Shown: positions 13,791-25,235 of the stretch, in pieces | Layout: every line of letters starts with the position of its first letter | Numbering within the stretch: the stretch's first letter is position 1 | Assembly (NCBI GenBank): GCA_016169945.1 | Contig: JADLSH010000395.1 | Span: 4,142,501-4,206,500 of the forward strand | Length of the DNA: 64,000 nt | Source: Trachythela sp. YZ-2020 | Taxonomy: Eukaryota > Cnidaria > Anthozoa > Malacalcyonacea > Clavulariidae | Reading direction: 5' to 3' | Position numbers and translations under genes: made by a program | Notes under the pieces: generated by a model | The model's input: only the letters and a program-made list of their open reading frames with translations | Databases searched by the model: none | Told to the model about the DNA's origin: nothing

Positions 13791-13834
13791 TCACATTTTG
13801 GAATTCCTATCTCATGATTTCGGGTTTTACTTAA

Positions 13835-14482
13835 GGAGGCTCCCTACAGTTTTAATTCTGTGTCGCGGGATTCACGCGCGGGATAAACAAACCTTTAAAC
13901 AAACCTTGTTATGAACAAACCTTTTATAGTTTATTTCACGAATCACGATTGCGCCAAAATTTCGTTGTCCACACGCGTGGGTATTCGAGGGCTTGTCTCG
14001 CATGAAAAATGAAATCCTGATTTTTCTGACGTCACACACAAACTATAAATACATTTTTCTCCTGTTTCGTTCGGTAATTTTCGTTCGGTAAAACGATACA
14101 GAAATCACAAAATGCATAAAATATCGATTTTAATTGCAAAAAAAAACGTTTTTTTGAGATTTAAAAAAATTCGGCTCCGAGGAATTTTTTTAAAATCGCA
14201 CATTTCAATACTTTGTACTTTAGGTGCTCGTGTGCAAAAAATAAAAAAGCTTTACCGAAGGAAAATCCAAACAATGAAGAAAGAAGATAAAAATACGACA
14301 ATCTCTAAATCGCATTGTTTCCATGGCAACGTAAATATTTAGAAACATTTTTTGTTCTTCGTAATCCGCAATATTGTGGCAATCTGATGGCCAAGTCTCG
14401 TGACCATACCTTGCAAAATGAGCAAATAATGGACCTTAGAGCACATTTGCGTGCCACAGAATTAAAACTGTAGGGAGCCTCC
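13835..14482. mobile_element. MITE with TTAA target duplication, 648 bp
   Basis: The ends GGAGGCTCCCTACAGTTTTA (13835) and its inverse (ending 14482) form a terminal inverted repeat of about 28 bp. TTAA stands directly outside both ends, at 13831-13834 and 14483-14486. TTAA duplication is typical of piggyBac and Kolobok families. The element lies 45 bp after the SEC22-like stop codon, so it may fall in that gene's 3' UTR. It encodes nothing recognisable. Confidence 0.88.
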
Positions 14483-14551
14483 TTAAGGCTTGATTTATAC
14501 TCGAGATAATCGCCCGTCAAGGCGCATCATATGTCTGAGGGATATTCTGGA

Positions 14552-14834
14552 CAGGGCTAAAAATAACGGCCGGTCAACGGACAATGACCAGCCAAAAATA
14601 CCTCCTGACCGGTCGCTTTCTTGCCCCATCGGTCATTTTGACCGCTCACATTTGTATGCATCCCAGCTAAAATCTTGTCACCGAAAGACTATGTTTCATG
14701 ACGAGTGCGCAATTTCACCGTAACCTCAATAGTAAAGATATTTGCTGTATTTTACTGTAAAAAAGACCGGTCAGAAACAGAGTTTGACAGAGCTAAAATC
14801 AGGTTCGATCTACCGGCCGTTATTTTTAGCCCTG
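14552..14834. mobile_element. MITE with CAGGGCTAAAAATAACGGCC ends (hAT-like)
   Basis: The left end CAGGGCTAAAAATAACGGCC at 14552 is inverted exactly at the right end (GGCCGTTATTTTTAGCCCTG, ending 14834). The ends have the hAT-like CAGGG start. Internal GACCGGTC-type motifs recur. I could not read an 8-bp target duplication, so class assignment is tentative. Confidence 0.8.
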
Positions 14835-15384
14835 CATGCCAGGTGAACTAGGTAGAACAGCGCGATTTATACTGGCAAAGATCCGGCCAAAAATGTATAC
14901 TGATATTTTCCTCATAGTTCGTCTAGGATGATCCTTCTATTTTCCTCATAGATGCATGCCTGTAGATTTTATTGTTGTGGAGGTAGCCAATCTTCAAATG
15001 GAGCTAGGCTATGCCACATTCTCGTACCCAGAGTTCATGTTACGCGCGTTCAACAGATCATGACGAGGGGTACAAGAATGGGTTGCGCCGCAACTGCAGA
15101 TCAAAATTTAGCCTCTGAACATATTTAGTATCTTAGTATTTTAGTTTCACATACACTGCACACCCTGCAGTTTTTGGCAAATTTAAAATTTTACTGTTTC
15201 CATGACAGTGTTTCCACTGTGCAATGTCAAATTTCTTTCCGGTTTAATTGTCATAAATTTCTTTCATGTCAATTGTCATGTTTATGCGCGTCCGCTGGGT
15301 ATTTTAGTCTTAACAAGTGTCAAGTGCATATGTTATTTATTGAATACAGAATATAGAAGTGCATTCTGAGATTGCATTCTTGCA

Positions 15385-15695
15385 GTTATTCCAGTTAGCC
15401 AGTAACTCCAGGCTTAGATAACTAGCTCCAAATGATTTTTGGAATTTGGAGTTAGCAACACAGCAAGTAACTTCAGGCTTACATACCTAGCAGCTGGACT
15501 GGCTCGCTACACATACATTTTGGAGTTAGGTAGTTAAGCCAGTAACTCAAGGCTTAGATACCTAGCTTTTTCATGATTTTTGGAGTTATACCTAGCTCCA
15601 AATGATTTTTGGAGTTAGCCAGTAACTCCACAATTCATATTTCAACTCAGTTAGTTTTGAATTACTCAAGTGTATATTTTGGATTTGGAGTTAGC
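15385..15695. repeat. Degenerate tandem repeat with GGAGTTAGCCAGTAACTCC motif
   Basis: Four or more irregular copies combine CCAGTAACTCCAGGCTTAGATA, CTAGCTCCAAATGATTTTTGG and GGAGTTAG. Spacing varies, so this is an old minisatellite-like array. It is non-coding. Confidence 0.7.
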
Positions 15696-16546
15696 CCTTT
15701 AGACTTTGCAGGTAGCGTCGCTCCATGGTTTCCTACTTTCTGCAGCCATGCATAGATGTATCATCCGTGAAAACCAACTACGTACGCAAGTAGAACGCCC
15801 GTGTTGCTGGATGATCTGTCTGCATGTTTGGTGCGTCCACACCAGGGTCCACACAGTCATCATAGTCTGACAGTCGAACAATCTGACGAACTAGTGGAAT
15901 ACGAGCAAATGTGGCGCAATAGTAAGCGCAAAAGCGTAAAACCAAAAAAGGTTAAGGTGATGTTACAGTTGACCGCTAAAAGTTTGTGACCATGAGCCAG
16001 GTGAGTCGGGTGTGAACGTAACTCACCAGTCTAGCAGCTAGTCCAAATCCATATCGACTAGTGTGAATGCGACCTTAGACAAAAAGCTGCCGTGGTCTTT
16101 ATTCTAACAACGTCTAACAATTCCAGTAACTTACTAATGACCCTGACCCAATCCCCAACCCTAACCCTAAACAATGCCAGTATTGTAAGTTACTGTAAAC
16201 AATTATGTTACTGGGTCATGGGGTGTTATTCTGTGCCCTCGCCTTCCCTCGAGCGCCCGCAATCCTTGCTGTTGTTTGCTCGAAACGTCATGTAATAATT
16301 TCGTATTATCAATAATTCGCCATGCAAAGTCGCCAATGATGCAATATTTTCGTTTTGAATCATTGTTCGAATTGAAGCAATGTTTGAAGCTATTCACTGC
16401 ATAATATAAGCTCTATGGTTTATACAAGTAAGTCCAATAATTTGAATATACTTAGTTGGATTCCCTGTGAGCGTGCGCGATGGCAGCGCTATTTTCTTTG
16501 AGTTTGGATATACTTCATGTAATTCTGGTTTTTGTTTCTTGGCAAT

Positions 16547-19500
16547 ATGGCGGAATCTTCAAAACGTAAAAAAAAGTCAAGAAAGTTTTATGGTGGAGGC
16601 AAGAAGGGGGTAATGGTTTGTTTATGAATTTTTTGGTGAAACTAAGCAAATATATGTATGTTTTAACATTATGTATTTAATATTAATATTTAAAAACATT
16701 TTAACTAGAAATATGAGAAGGTTATCCAGGCAGGCATGAGAGGTGTTCTTGTGTTTGGAGCTGACAACGAAGCGAAGGCGAGAAGGGAGGCATATAATGT
16801 ATTGAACGAGGTGATTAATTAACATTGACTGCCTTTTTATAAGACTAATGAAAATAATCAGGAAATAGTTCTAATGGGAAGTTTAATAGTTTATTCAATT
16901 GTAATTATATATATTTAAGGGAAGGTCAAATACCGGACTGGATGTGCAAAAAAGAGCTAAAAATTTGCTTGATAAATATATACCAACAGTGGCATTGAAA
17001 GTAACAAATATGTTTAATATTGCATGTTTACTATTTCTTTAGACAATGTTTACTTCGCCTAAGGGGTCGCGTCCATATTCATGTTGCCACGCATAACGTC
17101 GAATCGACGTTCGATATAAGCGAAAATCGTAGCAAATTTAAGTTCTTTCATTAGAATACCAAAGTTAAGTACTTCATGAAAAAATCAAATAATATTTTCA
17201 AAATACACTGAAACAATAGTGCCATGATCGACGCGTATAATGTTCAAAAAACATACACAATAGTGCAGACGACACCCAGATTTTCAATTGTGCACAGATT
17301 TTATTAAGGTTTTGAGAATTGTGTGGAGAAGATCTTCTCTGCGCACAGCAAAGATTACAGTTTGGGTCAAATATACGTTTCTGCCAAAAAGATATCAATA
17401 TGACGTCTCTTACAAAACCCCCTCCCACCCTACCAAAAACGTCAGGCCCTAATAGCGGATAATTAGAAATTCTGTATTGGTTTTAAAGTACACTTGTTAT
17501 GGCGCACATGCATAAACGTTTCTCATGAAAACCAAGAGGACTATAGGACACTTTTGCTTTATACAACTTTATATATTCATCACACACTTGGGATTTGTTA
17601 TGAAATGAGATTCAGAGTTTATTCTGTATTTCTATATTCTGAGAAAAAAACACGTCATATTGACATCTTTTTAGCCGAAACGTATATTTGACCCTCCCCT
17701 AAATATATAATTAAATATTATTTCTAGATAAAAGACATGCAGCCTCTTGTTTCAGAGGCTTCGGTGGCATAGTCGTCACAGCAAGCGCCTTTTTCCTCTG
17801 AGTCTTGAGTTCAATTCTCACTCAGGACTTTACTCATCACACTCATTCTCCGGGCACTCCGATTTCCTCCCACAGGGAAAGTTGACAGGGTGGGTTTGTA
17901 TATACAGATTAGGAAAGTAATATCACAATTGTTGTAAAAATAGATAATGTAGGCTAAGTACATAATATAGGTAAGCGAGATACTTGATGTAATCGGTCAC
18001 TGAAAAGCCCCAATGGGGAGTGAGCTGAATAATGTATGTATGTATATGTATGTATGTAATAATAATCCTCATTGCATTCCACTGTTTTTTCTCGCTAAGG
18101 ATTTATGCCAGTAAAATTATGAACTTTAGTAAACCTACCAAAGCAAAAATGATTAAGTGACCAGAATTAGGATGTCACAAACACAGTGTGAATAGTCACC
18201 TTACCAAATATATATTTAAATAATTTGTTCCAAATATCAACAATTGTCTATGTCTTACTGATGGGAATAATAGATATAATAATAAATATCTATTATTTCT
18301 ATGGTCTTGCCTAAATGCCAGATGTTGTTTAAATTTTAGTATGCAGATGAATTGTTTGGTACGGAATTCATGGAACATGTTAATAATCGTGATGTAGACA
18401 TTGACAAAAACTGTAAAGACAATGACAAAAAAGACAAGAAACTTGTTATTAATTACCAACATGGAGATGGTGAGAAAATAATTGAATATGAAGACATTGA
18501 AACAAGTTCTGAAAATGAAGATGATGTGGATGACATTGAAAAAGCAATAGCAAAAGAAATTAAACAAATTCAAAGTCTGAAGGAATCAAGAAGATTTCAA
18601 GAGATACCAACTGGTGTGAATGCTATATTATTTATCAAAACGACACTATCAAAGGAAGACCTAAATAAACTGATACAATGTATACTTTCAGATATTGCTA
18701 AAACAAAGCAGAACAAAGCAAGGTAAATAATGAAGTTTTTCCTACTGTGTACTTAATGGTCACCATGAATAACTTGGCAGTATTTCGATCAGTCAGTCAG
18801 TCAGTCAGTCAGTCAGAAAAACTTTAGATAGGAAGTCAACAATAAACCTCAGGGTGGGCATAGGTGTACAGGATGAGGACGTGGCTGTGGGTTTTTTAAA
18901 CCACCCCCTGTTAAAATTGATCTTTTGGGGCATAAATGGTCTTGTCATTTAGGGAGAAATGACGTTGTCATAAAGTTATTAATGCATGACATCGAGCAGC
19001 ATTAATATTCATCTATCAAAATGACTGATGAAAATCTACAGTAGACTGGGTTTCTGCCATCTCTCTCAGGTCCTTAATCCTCGTATGCTTTTTTTTTGTT
19101 TCTACGCAACGTATTGCAGCTAACATAAACGAATGACAACGTCACATAAAATATTTTAATGAATAATTTTTAGTTCCTCAACTGTCATTTTGTATAAGTC
19201 AAAAGTTGTTAAATTGTGAAATCTTATTAAGTCTGCAACGACTGTGAAACACACGATCGGAAGTATTAACAGCTGATACTCTGACTCTGGGTGAATGTCG
19301 TAATCACTAATCATAACATGACGTGGTCAGGCGCCAATATCATGTCAGAACAAATCTAGAAAGGAATTAAGGACACTGTCCTCAATTCCTTTCTTCATTT
19401 GTTCTGCCACGTTCAGGACACGCAGTTTACATTCCAAGATGCTAAAGTGCCAAGGACCAAATCGTCAACCCGGCTTTAGGCACTAACGCAAAAATTGGTA

Positions 19501-22123
19501 AACGAAACACAAAAATTGGAAGGAAGAATTGGAGAACTAGACGTCTTCGTATCACCTGCTACTACGAAAGCATTGACAAGGTTGTTACCATAGAGATAAA
19601 AAGATTCTGTTATTCTTCTATAATCTCTAATGGTTGTTATGGGGATGAGATCATGATCTGGAGGCAATAATCAAAATTTGTTGCACTTGCAGATGTTGTC
19701 TTCAGCAGTTCTCCAACTAATTCATGCAAATATCAAATTACATAGTAACGGAGTTCTATTGTGTTGACAGTGAACATCTCAGCAGCCAGAAGGACATTTT
19801 CGAGAATCTTGATGTCAATGACTCATGCGCAGAGAGAAATAACGCCGCGAAGATTGTGAATACTATGTATCAAAGTGGTGTCCACGAGGTTCTGTCTGTT
19901 GCTTAGGAAGTTTTTTCAATCCTAGCCGCATCCCGGCAACATCCTGCTCTACTGATAGGTGCTTCCGTGTTCGTCGCTGCTTGAAAATATCAAAGCACCA
20001 TTGGCTAGGAACGGTTAAACAATATCGCCTTAACTACTCAGAGAGTTACTCTGGCTTTATAAGGAAGATCAGCCATAAACAAAGTTTGTTTCAAGCGTCG
20101 AATAGTTTTGTAAACTGTTATATTAGTGTTGCAGTTGCAACCTCTAGTGATTGTTACTGTTTAACGAAAGTTTGAAAAATACATTTCTAAAACACTTTGC
20201 AAACTTCAAACACGAGTTACTACTATACGCATGTAAAAATCTCATAAAAAATATGTTGGAGAAACCGGTATAAAATGATAATTCTGTGTCCTCAACTACT
20301 CGTCAACATCGTAGAGTCAACTGGTAAGTTGTGTTGCATTTCTTGTTCCAACATATGATTGAGTAATATTGGCTTGTTGAATTAACAGCTTGAAACAATC
20401 TTGCGTCTGTACAGAGTTACGCGGGTGATGAAGCGTTTACTGGAGAGCGGCCGCCTTAAGGTCATTTAGGGTATTTATGATGCCCAGTGCAAAACTACTG
20501 AATGACCTAATTAGAACATATATTTTCATGACACTCGTTCATGATTTAGACATCAGCGGAGATGTTCAGGTCCATGGACGCTGGTGTGGCAGAAGTGTTG
20601 GTTCATGGACGCTGGTGTGGGTGTGGCAGAAGTGGTGTGGGCGGGGCAGAAGTGTTGGTTGTCCTATGCCAAGAGGGGATACGGTGCAAGAGATGCCCTT
20701 TTGATTTTAGAGAAATATTTTGTTGTAATTTATGAATTTGAGGAACTCATTAGCTGAGTATGTACGTATGCAACGAATGACTGGAAGAAAAAATGTATGA
20801 TTGTTGCAAATTGTATATCACTTCAACTGCTCTTCTACTTGAGAGAATTATCTGACTTTATAAACAAGACCAATCTCGTACCCCGAGCCTCCATCAGAGG
20901 ATCGTGGGCTCGGGGTACTAGATTGAAACAAGACTATAAAGGCTCTTTTCCACTCATCGCAAAACCAACTCGCTGCGAGTTCTTGCATGTAATTAAAATA
21001 AACTGTCGAGCATTGTGATTGGATGAAAGTACTCGCAGCGAGCTTGCGAGTTGGTTTTTGCGACGAGTGGAAAAGAGCCTTAAGTAGGAGGGCTAAGTTG
21101 GTTAATCAGAAACCTTTAGTTCCTACTCTACTTTCTATTCTACGACGATAATATAATACTGTATAACAATATTATTACAATATATTATTAATAATATAAC
21201 AAAGTGCCATTCGACGACATTCTGCTTCTCTTGCCCTTCTATCGCTCCGGTGTTCCTGAATAAGCTAGGGTCGATTATTTTGTTATTTAGGAGTTTTCAG
21301 AGACTTGTTCCAATCACAGAAATTTGTTCAGCTGATCTGAAATCTATCAACGAAATTGTATTAAAACATTTTCTGCCTGGTGAAGATACTAAAGATTGTG
21401 TTAGTGTGAGTAGGCCAGATTGTACGTCGTTTACGTTAAATGTAACCTACAGTATGTGAACTTATTGAAAACAGGCATCAGACCCATCACCCATGGCATG
21501 CTCTTTGTATTTTGGTTCTTGATGCCGTTGTCAAACGTACAAGAAGAGTAGAAACGCGCAGATCAATATATTAAAATACTAAATATGCAGTTCGTCTTTC
21601 AGTTATTTACTCGTTTATTTTAATTTCCACTATAGATGTGTGTGCATTACAAGTCGAGATTTAACAGCAGTCTGGAGCGAAATGACGTTCTCTCAGAAGT
21701 ATCTTCAATATTTTTGAATTCTGGTCATAAAGTTGACTTGAAAAATCCAGATATTGTCATAGTTGTTGAAATTATGAGGGTACGTAGTGATACCTCTGAG
21801 TCTAACCTGTCTATATGGTTATAGACAACAGTTTTTAGAGGACATTCAGTTGGGGTTTTTTGTGTACATTTGGACAATTATGGACAATTCTATAATTTGA
21901 CGTATTCAGTCAATGTTATAAATTTCTTTTCCAGGGTCTTTGTTTCATGAACATCCTCAATGATTTCTTTCATTACAAGAGGTACAATCTCCATCAAATT
22001 GCAAATGAAGAAAACGACAGTACGAAAGAGGCAAAAGACGATGCGAAAAACACCGCGAAAGACAATGTCAGTCCGAAAGACAATGTCAATGTCGAAGGGA
22101 ATTCTGATGAAACTGGAAGTTAG
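16547..22123 (+). CDS. THUMPD1: THUMP domain-containing protein 1 / Tan1-like (6 exons, 343 aa)
   Basis: The exons are 16547-16609, 16709-16810, 18340-18722, 21291-21441, 21636-21779 and 21935-22123, totalling 1032 nt including the stop, with consistent phases. The protein opens with a basic tail (MAESSKRKKKSRKFYGGGKK). It continues with MRGVLVFGADNEAKARREAY and NVLNE/YADELFG across the exon 2-3 join, matching the N-terminal block of THUMPD1. An acidic segment leads into RRFQEIPTGVNAILFIKT. The THUMP domain is in exons 4-6: LVPITEICSADL, HYKSRFNSSLERNDVL, DLKNPDIVIVVEIMR and FFHYKRYNL. THUMPD1/Tan1 binds tRNA and works with the NAT10/Kre33 acetyltransferase to make N4-acetylcytidine in serine and leucine tRNAs. 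A Lys/Asp/Asn-rich tail ends the protein. The exon 4 donor is ambiguous: GTAACC at 21442 keeps the family alignment and is preferred over GTATGT 10 bases later. Introns 2 and 3 hold a SINE and MITEs. Confidence 0.92.
17753..18058 (+). mobile_element. tRNA-derived SINE in THUMPD1 intron 2
   Basis: A box-A-like stretch (GTGGCATAGTCG, about 17764-17775) is followed about 30 bases later by a box-B match (GAGTTCAATTC, 17807-17817), the spacing of an RNA polymerase III promoter. A unique body follows, ending in a TGTATG-type simple-repeat tail (about 18028-18057). The head cannot fold as a full tRNA, so this is a SINE and not a tRNA gene. No target duplication was resolved. Confidence 0.65.
18787..18817. 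repeat. (CAGT)n microsatellite
   Basis: About seven uninterrupted CAGT units lie in THUMPD1 intron 3. Confidence 0.9.
19359..19397. repeat. Short palindrome
   Basis: GAAAGGAATTAAGGACA and TGTCCTCAATTCCTTTC form a near-perfect inverted repeat with almost no loop in THUMPD1 intron 3. Its function is unknown; it may be the centre of a hairpin MITE. Confidence 0.7.
20571..20664. repeat. GT-rich tandem repeat (TGGACGCTGGTGTGG units)
   Basis: GGTGTGGCAGAAGTGTTGGTT and ATGGACGCTGGTGTGG blocks are repeated in imperfect tandem in THUMPD1 intron 3. No coding role is visible. Confidence 0.7.
20871..20925. repeat. Dispersed CTCGTACCCCGAGCC hairpin repeat, copy 3 (best preserved)
   Basis: CAATCTCGTACCCCGAGCC and GGGCTCGGGGTACTAGATTG are inverted copies around CATCAGAGGATCGT. 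Related hairpins occur near 5680 and 8945, so this is a dispersed family. Confidence 0.75.
20937..21082. mobile_element. Hairpin MITE, AAGGCTCTTTTCCACTC ends
   Basis: The arms (TAAAGGCTCTTTTCCACTC and inverse; then CGCAAAACCAACTCG and inverse CGAGTTGGTTTTTGCG) pair along most of the 146-bp element. TA at both outer ends is consistent with, but too short to prove, a TA target duplication. It sits in THUMPD1 intron 3, some 200 bp before exon 4. Confidence 0.8.
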
Positions 22124-22477
22124 TCATGACGACAATATACTTGTAGATATTTGTTGTATGAATAGGTGGACTTCACTGAGCACTATCGTGTAGCAGATAG
22201 TGGCAATCGACAGTTATCGAGGTGAGAAAATGATGTTCATTCATTTCAAATATATGCAGTAGTCCGTATTTGATTGCAATAAATGAACATCATTTTACAG
22301 TACATCGTAGTATGAGATAGTATAATTTTCTTGCTTCTGAAGTGTCAACAGTTCTGAAGTTGATCTCCATCTGCTGCTTTTTGAAAGCACCGTTACGGTA
22401 TATATATATATATAGAACGCTTTTTGAAACCCACCATACTGTACGTACCAAACCTCTTAGATCAAGGGAGTTTCATT

Positions 22478-22483
22478 GGATAT
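22478..22483. repeat. Target-site duplication GGATAT, left
   Basis: GGATAT directly precedes the left inverted repeat and recurs at 30035-30040 directly after the right one. Confidence 0.95.
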
Positions 22484-22775
22484 TACGGTGGCCCACAAGT
22501 GCCACGGCACACAACTAAAGTTCACGGCGCACACAACTAATTCACGGCACACACAACTCAGTTCACGGCGCACACAACTAAAGTTCACGGCACACACAAC
22601 TCAGTTCACGGCGCACACAACTCAGTTCACGGCACACACAACTAAAGTTCACGGCACGCATAACTAAAGTTCACGGCACACGCAACTAAAGTGCACGGCG
22701 CACACAAATAAAGATCACGGCGCACACAACTAAAGTTCACGGCACAAGAGTAAAATAAAATAAGGACTGGTAACT
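22484..22775 (+). repeat. Left terminal inverted repeat with about 12 tandem ~20-bp units
   Basis: After a unique head, units of the form CACACAACTAAAGTTCACGG repeat with small variations (AACTCAGTTCACGG, AACTAATTCACGG). A final GGCACAAGAG-to-GGACTGGTAACT block follows and is also present in the right arm. The start codon of the transposase is 18 bp further on. Chance open frames through the repeats are not genes. Confidence 0.92.
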
Positions 22776-22793
22776 AGTTTCATTAAATTCAAC

Positions 22794-23972
22794 ATGGCGG
22801 AATTGGTAAACGGAGAATCAGAAGAACACAGTGACGAAGAACAGTTCGACGAGGAGGATATTATAAAATACTATTTTTTCAGAGGTTTTAGTTACGAAGA
22901 AATACGAAGGTTTTTACAGAAAAATCATTCGATAGAACTGAGCATTAGAACTTTGAAGAGGAGAATAAAGAGCTACGGACTTCGAAGGAGACAAGCAGAA
23001 TACGACATTGCTCATGTAAGAGAAGCCATTATAAATATCGTTGATGGCCATGGTAGTCTTCAAGGATATAGATCAGTGTGGCACACTCTGCAGTTGAAAG
23101 GATTGCAAGTGCCTCGAGTTGTTGTGCAGGAGATACTGTGAGAAATTGACCCAGAAGCAAGTGAACAAAGACGAGCACATCGTTTGAAAAGAAGAGAATA
23201 TCGAAACCCTGGTCCGAATTACGCATGGCACTGTGATGGTTATGATAAATTAAAGCCATATGGCTTTCCAATCCACGGGTGTATAGATGGTTATAGCAGA
23301 AAAATTATCTGGCTGATTGTCACTCGATCAAATAATCGACCCGATAATATAGCTACCTACTACCTTAATGCTGTTGACGAATTTGGCGGATGTCCTGTTG
23401 ATTTGGTTACGGATTTGGGTACTGAGAATGGAAGCATGGCTGCCACTCAAGCATTTTTCAGGGATGATGCTGACAGCCATCGTTATGTTCCATCACCTAG
23501 GAATCAACGGATTGAGGCATGGTGGGGGTTATTTAGAAAATCCTGTTCAACATGGTGGATAAACTTTTTTCAAGATCTAATTGAACAAAGGGTAGTGGAC
23601 CTCGCATCAGAGTTGGATATAGAATGTATTTGGTTTTGTTTCTCAGATCTTATCCAACAAGTTTTGAATGAAGTGAAAGAAGAGTGGAACACTCATTACA
23701 TTCGTGGATCTCGTCATGACACTGTTAAAGGTCGGCCAGACTCACTTTATTTTTTACCAGAGCTAAGTGGTGGTATGAACAATTTTTTGTTGCCAGTCCC
23801 TGAAGCTGACATCGATTATGCTCGGTCACACATCGTCGAAAGTGAAGACGAAAACATATACCAAGAATATTTCAACTATGTGCTACAATCTTGCAATCTC
23901 GAAAAACCAACAGGTTGGAGGGAAGCACTTGAGCTGTACAATACTCTCTTGCAACATGCCAATCGAATTTAG
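22794..23972 (+). pseudogene. Integrase-core DDE transposase, one internal stop
   Basis: A single frame of 392 codons is interrupted only by TGA at codon 116 (23139-23141). The flanking residues (QEIL / EIDPEASEQRRAH) suggest an original CGA arginine, a typical C-to-T change at CpG. An acidic leader comes first. Residues 22-66 form a helix-turn-helix region (YEEIRRFL, then SIRTLKRRIKSYGLRRR). The integrase core begins at NPGPNYAWHCDGYDKLKP. The catalytic triad is D148 (HCDGYD), D207 (VTDLGTEN) and E241 (NQRIEAWWG), with 33 residues between the second D and E. No LTR, RT or gag is present, so this is a cut-and-paste transposase. The ATG at 22794 sits directly inside the terminal repeat. Confidence 0.9.
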
Positions 23973-24626
23973 ACATTTGACTCTTTTACAAAGACAACTT
24001 TTTAGAACATAAGCAAATAATTAATAGCCTGCGACAGACGTAGACAATTGTACATATTTGACAATGTATCACGTTTATGTATAAAACGATTTGTGAGTAG
24101 GGTTAAAACATGTGCTGTAACTGTATCTTCGTGCGGGAAATTTAATTGATGACAAACCGGTAACCTCGTATAAACGTCACTTGTTTTTTTTGTCTTGAGA
24201 ACTAACCCGCATCAGTGCATATACGCTTATTTGTAACTTGAAAAGACGTTTACTCTTTTCGTGACTAGAGATATTGAAATTGATTTTCTTCTAACTTATT
24301 AAAAATACAAAAAATAAACAGGTAACGTCGAAATTGCGAAAGTCAGACAATAAACAGCCAAACACACTACTCGTCCATCTTATTTAATACTGCTAATTAT
24401 ATAATATTATATAATAAATGATAAACATTTTAAAACATTCCAATACAATAAAAACTAACAGTGACCATGAGATGGAGAGAACCCTTCCTGCATTATCAAG
24501 TATCTAACCCGAACCCTATATAACCGTTAGAGAAAGGAAGGTTTATTTAACTCGGCTAAAAATGTTCTTATAATAAACGAAACGACTATATTAACTACAA
24601 TTAGCAATTGCCATAATTATGCTGTT

Positions 24627-25007
24627 TTAAAGGAGCAGTATCACCATCTGCGCATCTTTTCTGCGCATGCGAAACTTGAAAAATTACAGCCTGTAGGTTT
24701 TCAAGTTTGTTGAACCAAGATGGCGTACGCAAATGGCGAAACACACGGTGGTAGACGCCACAATTCTGACCGAAAAAGAAAGCACAGTGGATCAACTAGT
24801 TCACAGACAAACTGGAACAATCAGCATAAAATAATCTATTTGTCACTGACTATATTTGGGTCATGGAAAGAGTCCAAAATCCATCGCTTGTGATCGATCA
24901 CTCCTAAAACAATGGCGAATTATAGCGGCCGAGCGCTTTCCGACAATTTCCGAAGCTGTTTTGTTATGCGCATAAAAGATGCGCAAATGGTGACACTGCT
25001 CCTTTAA
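24627..25007. mobile_element. MITE with TTAA duplication inside the larger transposon
   Basis: The element proper is 24631-25003 (373 bp). AGGAGCAGTATCACCATCTG at its left end is matched in inverted form by the right end (CTGCTCCT, finishing 25003). Inverted similarity runs about 45 bp. TTAA lies outside both ends (24627-24630, 25004-25007). It sits between the transposase 3' end and the HECT gene 3' end. Confidence 0.9.
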
Positions 25008-25235
25008 TGCGGGTAAAAGTATTTTAAATGCTTCAGAGTAGGGTATTAATAACAATATGAACTACCGTAATGCGGAATGCCTATGCGCATGTTCAATACA
25101 AACATAAAAACAAAAGTTCAACGTCAAATGTCCGTTATCATTAAACATGTGAACTATAACGACAACGTGTTGTTTAAAACATCAGGTGGGTATACAGTAC
25201 GCCTTCATTCTTGATCTATTTTCAGTTCTAGTGAC

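Noticed and set aside
16155..16172. CCAACCCTAACCCTAAAC, telomere-like
   Set aside because: Only about two and a half units, which is within chance or minor interstitial repeat; no telomere boundary.
16905..17005. Possible extra THUMPD1 exon between exons 2 and 3
   Set aside because: Exon 2 to exon 3 joins in phase and matches the NLLNEYAD-type family sequence without anything in between.
22476..22667. Repetitive frame rich in HTTxFTA units, and the mirror frames at 29759-30078
   Set aside because: These frames run through the terminal repeat units of the 7.55-kb transposon and are not proteins.
22500..22750. Regularly spaced ~20-bp repeats that could suggest a CRISPR array
   Set aside because: Units are directly adjacent without unique spacers, they recur inverted at 29.7-30.0 kb, and the genome is eukaryotic.
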